Shown here piece by piece: positions 18,272 through 26,664 of a DNA stretch of 64,000 bases. How positions within the stretch are numbered: the stretch's first letter is position 1; each line of letters starts with the position of its first letter. The notes under the pieces were generated by a model that saw only the letters and a program-made list of their open reading frames with translations, had not been told where the DNA came from and ran no database searches. The position numbers and the translations under genes were made by a program. This DNA comes from an uncultured Myxococcales bacterium (GTDB lineage Bacteria > Myxococcota_A > Bradymonadia > UBA7976 > VGTA01), in assembly GCA_937146725.1 (NCBI GenBank), contig CAKZRU010000060.1, positions 1-64,000 of the forward strand, given 5' to 3'.

Positions 18272-19879
18272 ATGCTCTCTGAATTTGGGCGTTACCTCAT
18301 TCTAAAAAAAATTGCAGTGGGTGGTATGGCGGAGATTTTTCTTGCTCGCCGAGTCAGTATGGGTCAGTTCTCTAAGTTTGTAGTGCTAAAACGCCTTTCG
18401 CCTGAATATCAAGGTAAGCGTTCCTTTGAGCGTCTGTTTCTTACTGAAGCTAAGCTTACTGGACGCTTATCTCATCCTAACATAGTGCAACTCAATGATC
18501 TAGGCCAAGTCGATGGTTCATATTTTATGGCGATGGAATATATCCATGGAGTATCTAGCGCAGAAATGATGTCCAAGGCCGCTCAGCAACGTAAACCCGT
18601 TCCATTAGGTGTTGCCCTTGGCATCGTGCTCTCAACGGCGAGAGCTTTGGCATATTGTGGACAAGCCCTTAGTCATGAAGGTGAGTCCTTAGATCTTTTA
18701 CACCATGATGTAAGTCCTCACAATATTCAAATTCGCTTTGATGGAGTTGTCAAACTACTCGATTTTGGAGTGGCGACCCAAGCTCAGCGCCAAGAAGGAA
18801 GTAGCCGACGAGGTAAGTTTGCCTATATGTCTCCAGAGGCCTTTAGTCGTCAGCATCTTGATCAACGAAGTGATCTGTTTTCCTTGGGTGTTGTTTTATA
18901 TGAACTTACTATGGGACGACGCTTATTCAAGGGACGTAATCAGCAAGAAACTAAGCAAAAAGCTGAGCGCTGTGAGGTGCCTGCTCCGCGAACCATTCAT
19001 ACACAATTTCCAGAAGCTTTAGAAAATCTTATCTTAAAAGCTTTAGCCAAGGATAAGAATGATCGCTTTCAGAGCTTTGAAGACTTGATTATCGCCTTGG
19101 AGAGCCTTAATAAAAATCTCAATATTGATAGTAGTAGTGAAAGAGTTGCTCGCTATTTAAGAGATTTATATGGCGATGATATAGAAAAACGCTCCCTTCA
19201 ATTACAGGGCTTAGCAGCACGTGCTGAGATTATTGGGGCTGATCCTCTTGATGAGATTAATACCTTAAGTACTCGGGAAAGCGCACCGGTTAATCTGAGT
19301 GGTAAGCCGATTGGAAACTTACCTACATCAATGGGCATACCGCAAAGTAAAACACCTGCACCTTTGGAAGGTATAGACGGCCTATTTGGTAAAGAAGAAG
19401 TGGAACCAGAAGTTCTTGAAGGCATCAATGCTGAAAAAACACCATCTGGAGACGAGATCGCTCAGAAATTAGCCGCTTTGCCTAAGGACTTGGATGTACT
19501 TGGTCAAGCCGATCGAGATTGGGATGAGGCTCATTCTGATGTCAAGCAGCGCCGTTACACAGCTTTTTGGGTCTTACTCATCATTTTGACGGGGATCGGC
19601 GCCTATTATTTAGGCACACAGCAAGGCCAAAAAGGTAGCGCTCATCATCCATCATCCAAGGTACGCTTGATGATTTCTTCGGAACCATCTGGGGCAACCA
19701 TATCTGTCGATGGCGTGCGCTGGGGGGTCACTCCTTTGGATATTGAAAAGGAACAACTGACAAGCCCGTTATCTGTGCATGTATCTAAGCCGGGATTTGA
19801 GGCCAAATCTATTCAGATAGAGCCTAAGTCAGGAACAATTCTCCAAGTTCAGGTTAATCTACCGCAGAAATCCCCTTGA
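18272..19879 (+). CDS. Ser/Thr protein kinase with TM helix and PEGA domain
   Basis: A 535-residue receptor-like kinase. The kinase domain spans about 8-275: a Gly loop of the form IAVGGMAEIFLA, the Lys in VVLKRL, catalytic loop HHDVSPHN and DFGVA. The canonical HRD Arg is His here; HxDVSPxN loops are common in myxobacterial kinases. A single TM helix is at about 429-448 (FWVLLIILTGIGAYYLG). A C-terminal PEGA domain at about 464-533 (SSEPSGATISVDGVRWGVTPL) should lie in the periplasm and could sense envelope or cell-wall state. Its 3' end overlaps the convergent PPIase-like gene by 21 bases. Target proteins are unknown. Confidence 0.92.
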   Translation: MLSEFGRYLILKKIAVGGMAEIFLARRVSMGQFSKFVVLKRLSPEYQGKRSFERLFLTEAKLTGRLSHPNIVQLNDLGQVDGSYFMAMEYIHGVSSAEMMSKAAQQRKPVPLGVALGIVLSTARALAYCGQALSHEGESLDLLHHDVSPHNIQIRFDGVVKLLDFGVATQAQRQEGSSRRGKFAYMSPEAFSRQHLDQRSDLFSLGVVLYELTMGRRLFKGRNQQETKQKAERCEVPAPRTIHTQFPEALENLILKALAKDKNDRFQSFEDLIIALESLNKNLNIDSSSERVARYLRDLYGDDIEKRSLQLQGLAARAEIIGADPLDEINTLSTRESAPVNLSGKPIGNLPTSMGIPQSKTPAPLEGIDGLFGKEEVEPEVLEGINAEKTPSGDEIAQKLAALPKDLDVLGQADRDWDEAHSDVKQRRYTAFWVLLIILTGIGAYYLGTQQGQKGSAHHPSSKVRLMISSEPSGATISVDGVRWGVTPLDIEKEQLTSPLSVHVSKPGFEAKSIQIEPKSGTILQVQVNLPQKSP

Positions 19880-21637
19880 AGAAGCGCTTTCAAAAGAAAA
19901 TGCTTCATCATCTATCTGCCAAGTTACCTTAAGAGAAGTCCAAAGCTTTGCTAATGAGCCTCGTAAGGTTTTGAGGTTGAGCATTTCACGTTCAAAATCG
20001 GCAATTACCTCTTGTTTCACCTCTGAAAAACTCACCTTTTCCTTACGAATAAGCTCCACCAAAGTCCAATGGTGAGAACTTGGAGGAGAGTTGAGTACCG
20101 AGTTCGTTTTAGGTAACTCGGAACTATAAAAGACTTTGGGGCCAGTCGATAAATCCGCCAAGAGTAAGTTTTTCATTAAAGGTGCTGGTAAAGTGGTAAT
20201 CATAATTGGATGAGCACTGAGTCCAAGAGTGCTAAGAGCTTCATCAAGTCGATGTTGATCCGCAGCTAATTTTAACTGCTTTCCAATTGCATCAAATCCC
20301 CATGTTTTCCAGTGCTTTTTTAATCCATTCTTACTAAGATCGAGAGCAATTAATCTGAGTGTACCTTGATTGAGTTGAGGGAAAATCGTTCTTGCTTTTA
20401 AACGGATCAGCCATGCGCCTTGAGGTGTAAATACAATGGGCAAAGCTTTAAATAAAGATGCTCTCTCAAAGAAGAAGCTTCGACTGCTTAGTTGAAAACT
20501 TTCAAAGACTTGAGGGCTTACCCTTGCATGATATTGAGCCTGACTGGTTTTAAAAAGCTCTTGGGAAAGACTAGACCAAGATTTTTCTCGACCACTTAAA
20601 TGCCGAGTATCACCTTTAGCCTTACGACTTAATTTACGCTTTTTACGATTACGTCTTTTTCTTTGCTTCTGACTCAATTTCCCTTCTGATGAGTTCTCTT
20701 CCCATGCATCACGCCAAACTGAACCTACAGAACCTGTGGGTAATATTTGACTGAGTTCGCAATCATTAGATTGATCACAGAGGGTTTCGAGCAATTGCCA
20801 AAATTGTGGACTTTGAAGTTGGGCTGTGCTGATCGCCTGCTTGGGAAAAAATACGCCTTCGGCCTCTAGGGTAAATGATTTTTTGTGGCCCTCATTAATA
20901 AATAAGTACATCCCCTTATCATCTTGTAAAATCGGTGATATTTCACCTAGTCTAAGACTTGATACAGCTCTTATGACCTGCGGAGAAAATGACTCTTTTT
21001 TTAAAAGATCAAGTGAGATTCTTCCCTGTTGATTTTGGGCACTTGGATGATGACTAAAGCGTTGGGCGAGCTCGGCTGAATCAGCACCTTCAATCAACTG
21101 ATGTCTCAATTGAGTTAATTTCAGTCTAGCTCTAGAACGAAGTGAGCCAATATTTCTTTGATAGTGATCCTCGGTCCAAACTTGTTGAGGACTGAGTTGA
21201 ACCTGTCTACCGATAAAGCGAAAAGCATTAGGGAACATCTGTTTGAAACGTTGTTCTAAGGCTTGAGGCGTTAAAGATTCCAAATGTATTATGTAGGCCG
21301 CAAGTCCGTATAACTCTGCATCATCAGCATCTTCGCTCGGTAGTTTCTCTTGCCATTCTTGAAGATTGATTTGAGGGATCTTTGCCGAGCGGGAACGAAT
21401 ACTATTGATCAAAGCTTTTTTCATCAGGATTCGACGAAAAACCTCTGCAGCATCTGGTCGAGCACTCATCTCCTTTAAAAAGTCAAGAACATCAAGTTCC
21501 TCTTGTTCTAAAGAGAGCCGCAAGGGCAGTGGTGAGTCCAAAGGAATAGGTTTAGGCTCTTGGCAACTCATCCACAGCAAAAGCATGAGAGGCATGAGCA
21601 TAAACTTAATAAAGTTAATTTCCTTAATCTTAATCAT
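19859..21637 (-). CDS. Parvulin-like PPIase-domain lipoprotein
   Basis: A 592-residue protein with a lipoprotein signal (MLLLWMSC-QEP, Cys near residue 25). A parvulin/PpiC-like region spans about 150-250, with FSHHPSAQNQQG, FSPQVIRAVSSLRLGEISPI and the closing YLFINEG, which match the rotamase fold. A Lys/Arg-rich insert (KQRKRRNRKKRKLSRK) lies near residue 325, and a second half with weak similarity to PPIase chaperones follows. It probably helps fold or escort secreted proteins at the envelope. Catalytic competence cannot be judged. The 3' end overlaps the kinase gene on the other strand. Confidence 0.75.
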   Translation of the reverse strand: MIKIKEINFIKFMLMPLMLLLWMSCQEPKPIPLDSPLPLRLSLEQEELDVLDFLKEMSARPDAAEVFRRILMKKALINSIRSRSAKIPQINLQEWQEKLPSEDADDAELYGLAAYIIHLESLTPQALEQRFKQMFPNAFRFIGRQVQLSPQQVWTEDHYQRNIGSLRSRARLKLTQLRHQLIEGADSAELAQRFSHHPSAQNQQGRISLDLLKKESFSPQVIRAVSSLRLGEISPILQDDKGMYLFINEGHKKSFTLEAEGVFFPKQAISTAQLQSPQFWQLLETLCDQSNDCELSQILPTGSVGSVWRDAWEENSSEGKLSQKQRKRRNRKKRKLSRKAKGDTRHLSGREKSWSSLSQELFKTSQAQYHARVSPQVFESFQLSSRSFFFERASLFKALPIVFTPQGAWLIRLKARTIFPQLNQGTLRLIALDLSKNGLKKHWKTWGFDAIGKQLKLAADQHRLDEALSTLGLSAHPIMITTLPAPLMKNLLLADLSTGPKVFYSSELPKTNSVLNSPPSSHHWTLVELIRKEKVSFSEVKQEVIADFEREMLNLKTLRGSLAKLWTSLKVTWQIDDEAFSFESASSRGFLR

Positions 21638-21739
21638 CTTGAAACTTTTCTTTTGAAGCGAAGGTGTGTATTAAATGAACCCTATTGCGGAATAGATGTC
21701 GAGTGAGAATCATGATTGAGGTTTTAATGACCTCTTATT

Positions 21740-21768
21740 TTGTGTTTTGATCTTTCGCTTGATATATA
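21740..21768 (+). promoter_or_regulatory. Weak promoter candidate upstream of 21854 gene
   Basis: TTGTGT (21740-21745) and TATATA (21763-21768) are 17 bases apart in the divergent gap before the membrane-protein gene. Only partial matches to consensus, so tentative. Confidence 0.3.
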
Positions 21769-21853
21769 GACACAAATCATTCATTTAACTCATATTCATA
21801 CCATGGCTCATCACTTTGATGAGCTCGTTCCAAACCCAAATAAGAGAGTCAGC

Positions 21854-23011
21854 ATGAGCGAGAACGAGAACGGAAACTCTCCACAAGAAGATCCGACCGA
21901 GGTGAAGACAACAATTGGCATGCCCATGCCTCCCCGTCCTGTCGAGACCTCTTCAGCTGAACCAGCCCAAGATGAGTTGGTCCTAAATGAAAAGGCGAGT
22001 ACTGCTGAAGAAGCCGAGGAAGAGGAATCACTTGTTGTTTCTGAAGAAGCTGCAGATTCAGCTGAAGATATCATTAACCTTGTGGCCAAAGATAGCAGTC
22101 CTAGCGAAGACCAAAACTCAACAAGTGAAAATGATGGTGAAAGCCCATCGATTTTAACTTGGCCCATCGATCCTGAGCATGCCAATGCGGTAAGTGTACT
22201 TTCTGAGCAGTTAAGCGGTGTAAAAGTCTATGGATCCACTTATGTGGCACCACAGGGAAGCCGTGCACTTAACTTCATTTTACTTGTTTTAGTCATTGGC
22301 GTTGGAATTGCAGGTAGTATCGCTTTGCAATTCTATGGTTCTGCTGACCGTGAAGCAAGACTCATGGAAGCCGCCATTTGTAAGGCGGACTATGATGCTT
22401 TAGTCAAACTTACCGCCCAAAAACAGTATGGTAAGCTTGTGATTGAGAGTGCGCCTGAGCAAGCTCAGGTCTTCCAACAAATCGATAATGAACCCATGAC
22501 TAAGCTCATGGGAAAAACCGCTGATGGTAAAGAAATGGCAACTTTAACCCCAGCAACTATAGACAATCTTGATATTAATCGTATGTATCGCTTTAAGCTT
22601 AAGTTTACTGAAACTCTTAAGCGAGCGGTTGAGCTCAGTGATAAAGAGAAAAAAGAGCTTAAAGAAGGTGAAAAACCACCGGTTGAGGAAATGGGCGTTG
22701 ACTACCGTGATGAAGAGTTCACTGTGGCTCGTTACCAATGGATTCAAGATGGAGCAACCGGCTCTTTCCGTTTCCAAAAAATCGTTCCATTGACTCCAGA
22801 CTATATTGACCACTACTACACTTTCAACTGGTCTAAAGGCGAAGCAAAGCGCTTTGAAGAACCCGGTGGAAAAGCAGAGTGCGAAGCTTACCGTCAAGAT
22901 AATAGCGACTCAAGCCTTTGTCGTGCCATTCCACGAACAGAAGATTTCGAAAAGAAAGATGCTCGTGAGGAAGCCGCCAAAAAAGGCAAAAAACGTCGTC
23001 GTAGACGCTAA
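21854..23011 (+). CDS. Single-pass membrane protein, unknown function
   Basis: About 385 residues. The ATG at 21854 is preferred because AAGAGAG lies just upstream; an in-frame ATG at 21803 has no such site. Residues 1-115 are acidic and disordered (many Glu, Ser, Asp). One TM helix lies at about 139-163 (LNFILLVLVIGVGIAGSIAL). The rest, about residues 165-360, looks folded and beta-rich, with a segment FRFQKIVPLTPDYIDHYY. The last residues are Lys/Arg-rich (KKGKKRRRRR). An acidic cytosolic part, one TM and an extracytoplasmic domain resemble membrane-bound kinase-pathway accessories, but no family was recognised. Confidence 0.75.
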   Translation: MSENENGNSPQEDPTEVKTTIGMPMPPRPVETSSAEPAQDELVLNEKASTAEEAEEEESLVVSEEAADSAEDIINLVAKDSSPSEDQNSTSENDGESPSILTWPIDPEHANAVSVLSEQLSGVKVYGSTYVAPQGSRALNFILLVLVIGVGIAGSIALQFYGSADREARLMEAAICKADYDALVKLTAQKQYGKLVIESAPEQAQVFQQIDNEPMTKLMGKTADGKEMATLTPATIDNLDINRMYRFKLKFTETLKRAVELSDKEKKELKEGEKPPVEEMGVDYRDEEFTVARYQWIQDGATGSFRFQKIVPLTPDYIDHYYTFNWSKGEAKRFEEPGGKAECEAYRQDNSDSSLCRAIPRTEDFEKKDAREEAAKKGKKRRRRR

Positions 23012-23062
23012 GAACTAAACAGTACAGATTGATTGTCTAACTATAGATAAAAAGAGAACATT

Positions 23063-23809
23063 ATGCAGAGTAAGCCTTTTGGAAAACAGGAGGCTACTCA
23101 AGCCTCAAATCCTCTTCTTAATTTTAGTAAACCAACTAGAAAACTTGTATTTTTGGCTCGTAGCTTTGGAAAACATGCTCTAGAGCTTGGCAATGAGATA
23201 CCAGCTCGCCCGCTCTATTTTTTGAAGGCACCAAGTGCAGTTTTAGCTCAGGGTAAGCCACTTGTTTTACCCGCCGAATGTGAGACTGTTCATTATGAAG
23301 CTGAAGTTGCAGTTGTTCTTCAGCAGCCCTTACGTAAAGCAAATGCAGATGAGGCCATGCAGGCCATTGGCGCCTGGACTATATTAAATGATGTGACCGC
23401 CCGTAGTGCTCAAGCTGAAGATGGAGGAAAGTTTACCCGTGCTAAGGGCTATGATGGCTTTTGTCCAATGGCTCACCAATGGCTGCCACAATTAGATTGG
23501 CAACATGCTAGAATCCAAGGATGGTTAAATGGTCGCTGTGTGCAAGATGCTCCTTTAACGGATATGATTTTTACACCCGGAGAAGCCTTGGCGGCAATTT
23601 CGCAAGTGATGACTTTGAATTCTGGAGATTTAGTCTCTTTTGGCACACCGGCAGGCGTTGGTGCTTTAGCGGAAGGTGATCGTTTTGAAGTTCGCTTGTG
23701 TCATGATTCTCAAGCGAGCGATGCCCAAGAAACTAAAGCGATACCTGATAGGCACTTAATCTTATTAAGCTTTGAACATGAGGTCATTTCCGAAAAAACT
23801 AGGCCATAA
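23063..23809 (+). CDS. Fumarylacetoacetate hydrolase-family protein
   Basis: A 248-residue FAH-family protein. The fold signature is seen in RPLYFLKAPSAVLAQGKP, the metal-binding VHYEAEVAVVL, ILNDVTARSAQ, and TPGEALAAISQVMTLNSGDLVSFGTPAGVGAL. These enzymes hydrolyse or decarboxylate beta-keto acids such as acylpyruvates or oxaloacetate with a divalent metal held by Glu and Asp. The EAE pair and the FGTPAGVG loop are intact, so it is probably active. The substrate cannot be read from the sequence. It lies 51 bases after the preceding gene. Confidence 0.9.
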   Translation: MQSKPFGKQEATQASNPLLNFSKPTRKLVFLARSFGKHALELGNEIPARPLYFLKAPSAVLAQGKPLVLPAECETVHYEAEVAVVLQQPLRKANADEAMQAIGAWTILNDVTARSAQAEDGGKFTRAKGYDGFCPMAHQWLPQLDWQHARIQGWLNGRCVQDAPLTDMIFTPGEALAAISQVMTLNSGDLVSFGTPAGVGALAEGDRFEVRLCHDSQASDAQETKAIPDRHLILLSFEHEVISEKTRP

Positions 23810-23945
23810 CCATGTCCCGCTATGTCTAGTAGCTAACCAAAGTGTCGAAGAATACATATACGACTAATACTTTCTTGAGTACTGAGTTAAGCTTGCATAC
23901 ACTGTTATCTATTCATCAGTATTGCAACGCTACAAAAGAGGAATC

Positions 23946-25142
23946 ATGGCTTTATATCTAAAAACTTACGAAGATGAGAACTTGATCAGTACTCAATTGA
24001 TCGAAAGTGAACGCTTAGAAATCGGGAGAGCCGAAGGTGCCGAAGTTCACTTTAATTCTCCTGAGATTTCTAGAAATCATGCCCGACTCATTTTAAAGCC
24101 AAATGCCCTCAATGACGATACTCTGAATGAGAACTTAGCCGATCTGATTGATGCCGGTAGTCGATATGGTGTTTGGATCAATGATGAACAGGTATGGTAT
24201 CATGCGCTAAATATTGAGGAACGCTTTAGAATTAGTGAGCACTTATCATTATGCTTAACTCGGGACTCAGCTGAAACAAGTGACTCGGCTCAAACAAGTG
24301 ACTCAGCTGAAACAAGTGACTCAATTCAAGATAACAACTTACTTACAGACCTAAACATGAACGTTGCTGAGGATATAAACGACATTGAGCTTAACATTGA
24401 GCCTAAAGTAGTTGTTATCGCTAGCGAACCCGAAATTGCGATTGAAGATCCTGTAAATATACAGGCAAATATGCTGTCTGATTCAGTATTAGAACCCGAG
24501 AGCCGTGCTGAGCTCGAGATTGATAATAAGTCTGAGAGCAATGCTGAGCCCGAGATTGATAATAAGTCTGAGAGCAATGCTGAGCCCGAGAGCAATGCTG
24601 AGCCCGAGATTGATAATAAGTCTGAGAGCAGTGCTGAATCTGAACTAACATTAAACTCAGAAACTCAAAAACACATTTATCAACCTGCTTTGTGGGGCAT
24701 TTATCAAGATCGGATCACAGCGATTGATAAACAGATTCAGCAAGTCATGAATGAACTACCAATGGGTATTAATGCGCATACTCATTTAGGCCATTCTCGA
24801 CAAGATCTGCAAAGTTTATTGAACTTACTGAGCCCAGAGTTGATTGAGTTTGACCATGCCTTAACCCAAGCTCGGGAAGCGGTTGCAGTATTCGCACCAG
24901 CAGACTTTGCTTTACACATTAATAATCAATGTGGTGATTTAAGGGTGAGTCAAAGCTTTATCGAAGCCTTTAAAATTGTCTTTTTTGCCTTGGTAAAAGC
25001 GGATGAGGTAGACTGGCTACATATAGACTTTTATTATGAAAATAATCAACTGTCGATCACCTCTGATCCTCCATTAGCTCAATATCTTGATCAGCAATTT
25101 TGGACGCATCAAATGGCTGCAAGTATACTCGGTTTAAACTAA
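23946..25142 (+). CDS. FHA-domain protein with repeat linker
   Basis: About 398 residues. AGAGGA just before the ATG at 23946 supports this start over an in-frame one at 23922. An FHA domain occupies about residues 10-100 (EIGRAEGAEVHF, EISRNHARLI, SRYGVWIND), the phosphothreonine-reading fold. Two low-complexity linkers follow, three copies of an 18-base repeat and three of a 36-base repeat. The C-terminal part (about 245-398) has a helical segment (THLGHSRQDLQSLLNLL) and a segment (FALVKADEVDWLHIDFYYE) that faintly recalls a degenerate histidine-kinase ATPase domain. It is likely a cytosolic signalling partner of Ser/Thr kinases. Confidence 0.8.
   Translation: MALYLKTYEDENLISTQLIESERLEIGRAEGAEVHFNSPEISRNHARLILKPNALNDDTLNENLADLIDAGSRYGVWINDEQVWYHALNIEERFRISEHLSLCLTRDSAETSDSAQTSDSAETSDSIQDNNLLTDLNMNVAEDINDIELNIEPKVVVIASEPEIAIEDPVNIQANMLSDSVLEPESRAELEIDNKSESNAEPEIDNKSESNAEPESNAEPEIDNKSESSAESELTLNSETQKHIYQPALWGIYQDRITAIDKQIQQVMNELPMGINAHTHLGHSRQDLQSLLNLLSPELIEFDHALTQAREAVAVFAPADFALHINNQCGDLRVSQSFIEAFKIVFFALVKADEVDWLHIDFYYENNQLSITSDPPLAQYLDQQFWTHQMAASILGLN
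24264..24317 (+). repeat. 18-base in-frame tandem repeat (3 copies)
   Basis: Three near-identical copies of GACTCAGCTGAAACAAGT encode DSAETS / DSAQTS in the linker after the FHA domain. A fourth, diverged partial copy follows. Confidence 0.9.
24516..24641 (+). repeat. 36-base in-frame tandem repeat (3 copies plus a half)
   Basis: The unit encodes EIDNKSESNAEP. Full copies start at 24516, 24552 and 24606, with an 18-base partial copy between the second and third. DNA identity is nearly perfect, which suggests recent expansion. Confidence 0.92.
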
Positions 25143-25210
25143 TATGCTTGGTTCAAACTAATTTCTGACTCAGTCATCATGCTACTTAAGCAAAAACTGA
25201 AAGAGTGTAA

Positions 25211-26623
25211 ATGGTGCTAAGTACCCTGTTTGACACCTTTGATCCCTTTACACCACACCTTCATCTATTGAGTTTGGGTGGGATTCGAGTGCATGAGGGC
25301 GCTTGGACGGCTCTGGAAGTGATGCAAACCTTAGCGAGTCATCAGGGCGAGGATCTTATCCTTTGCCAACAATTAGAGAGTAGACTTTATGCTCAGTTTA
25401 ATGGCTTACGCTTAACATGGGAAAGCTCATTATTGGGCCTAAGTCATGCCCATATTGCCTGTATCTTTATTGATGCACGTTATCGATCTGATTGGATTGA
25501 GCGATCTGTGCAACGAGCGATTGATGAGCTTTATATTTGGCATAAGTCTAAAAAACGTCATAAAGAGTTTAGAGATCTTAAAGTGATTTTATGGCTTGAA
25601 TTACCTCGCAACCAACAAGAAAAAAATCGACTCAACCGCTCTCTTACTCAAGCGTTAGTCCAGCTTAATCGAACCCTTGATCTACTTAATATCGAAGTTT
25701 TACAAAGTATTGAAAGTCAGTGTTTGAGCAATGCTTCAAGCACTCATGAGATGGCGCAGCAAGTTGATGAATTGGAAGCGCTTTGGTCAAAACTATACTT
25801 TCCTTTAAGTAGTGATGAGATCGCCCAAGAGATAGAGCTTGTTGAGGAAACCGATCAAGTTGACTATCCCGATGCCTTTGTTTTGGTGCCATTAGGTACA
25901 TTTTATCAAGGAGGGCCTCGTTTAGCACCAAGTTCTGAAAAACCGCGTCATCAAGTGAAAATCTCGCAGTCTTTTTGGGTCAGTCAAACCCCAATCACTC
26001 AGAGATTTTGGTCAAGAGTCATGGATACTCAATTAGATTTGAGACCAGAGGAACATGGAAATGAACCAATGGTCAATGTCTCCTGGTTTGATGCAGTCCG
26101 CTTTTGTAATCGGTTGAGTTTAAGAGAGAGGCTAGAGCCTACTTACAGCATAGAAAACAATATTTTACCTAAGGTTGAGCTCAAATCAAGGGCCACTGGC
26201 TATCGCTTATTGACTGAGTCTGAATGGGAATACATGGCCTTAGGTGGCATAAGTACCTCTTTGACAGCGGCTCCACCAAAGGTGTCAGTTGCTTGGACAC
26301 AAGAGCGTTCAACACTCAAAGCTCATCCTGTCGCTCAATTAGATCCCAATCCTTGGGGTTTATATGATTGCCTGGGCAATGTTGCTGAATGGTGCCAAGA
26401 TGTATACCAAAAAGGGATTTATGAAGAACGAAAAAAACAACGTTTAAGCATTGACCCCTGTGTATATAACGGTAGTGAGGGAGAGAGGGTTGTTCGAGGT
26501 GGCGCCTTTGACCGTCCGGCTTATTTAGTCAATCACCATCATCGTGAATCATATCATCCCAAAGAGAGCTGGTCTAGTGTGGGCTTTAGGGTGATGAGAG
26601 TCGATTTCGATCTAGAAAGTTAA
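25211..26623 (+). CDS. SUMF1/FGE-type domain protein
   Basis: A 470-residue protein. The C-terminal half (about 215-468) is a formylglycine-generating-enzyme-type fold: VLVPLGTFYQGG, HQVKISQSFWVSQTPIT, ESEWEYMALGG, WGLYDCLGNVAEWCQDVY, RVVRGGAF and SVGFRVMR. The copper-binding Cys pair of true FGEs is not evident, so a ligand-binding or other role is likelier than sulfatase maturation. The N-terminal 210 residues (LLSLGGIRVHEGAWTALEV and onward) match nothing I know. No signal peptide is seen, so it is probably cytoplasmic. It lies between the FHA gene and a penicillin-acylase gene, which starts only about 40 bases downstream. Confidence 0.85.
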   Translation: MVLSTLFDTFDPFTPHLHLLSLGGIRVHEGAWTALEVMQTLASHQGEDLILCQQLESRLYAQFNGLRLTWESSLLGLSHAHIACIFIDARYRSDWIERSVQRAIDELYIWHKSKKRHKEFRDLKVILWLELPRNQQEKNRLNRSLTQALVQLNRTLDLLNIEVLQSIESQCLSNASSTHEMAQQVDELEALWSKLYFPLSSDEIAQEIELVEETDQVDYPDAFVLVPLGTFYQGGPRLAPSSEKPRHQVKISQSFWVSQTPITQRFWSRVMDTQLDLRPEEHGNEPMVNVSWFDAVRFCNRLSLRERLEPTYSIENNILPKVELKSRATGYRLLTESEWEYMALGGISTSLTAAPPKVSVAWTQERSTLKAHPVAQLDPNPWGLYDCLGNVAEWCQDVYQKGIYEERKKQRLSIDPCVYNGSEGERVVRGGAFDRPAYLVNHHHRESYHPKESWSSVGFRVMRVDFDLES

Positions 26624-26664
26624 TATTTGTGTTTAAGCTTAATCAAACCAATGAAAGGTCATAT

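Noticed and set aside
24326..24651. Minus-strand open frames with repetitive SISGSALLSDLL-type sequence
   Set aside because: Antisense readings of the 36-base repeat in the FHA gene; no ribosome binding site.
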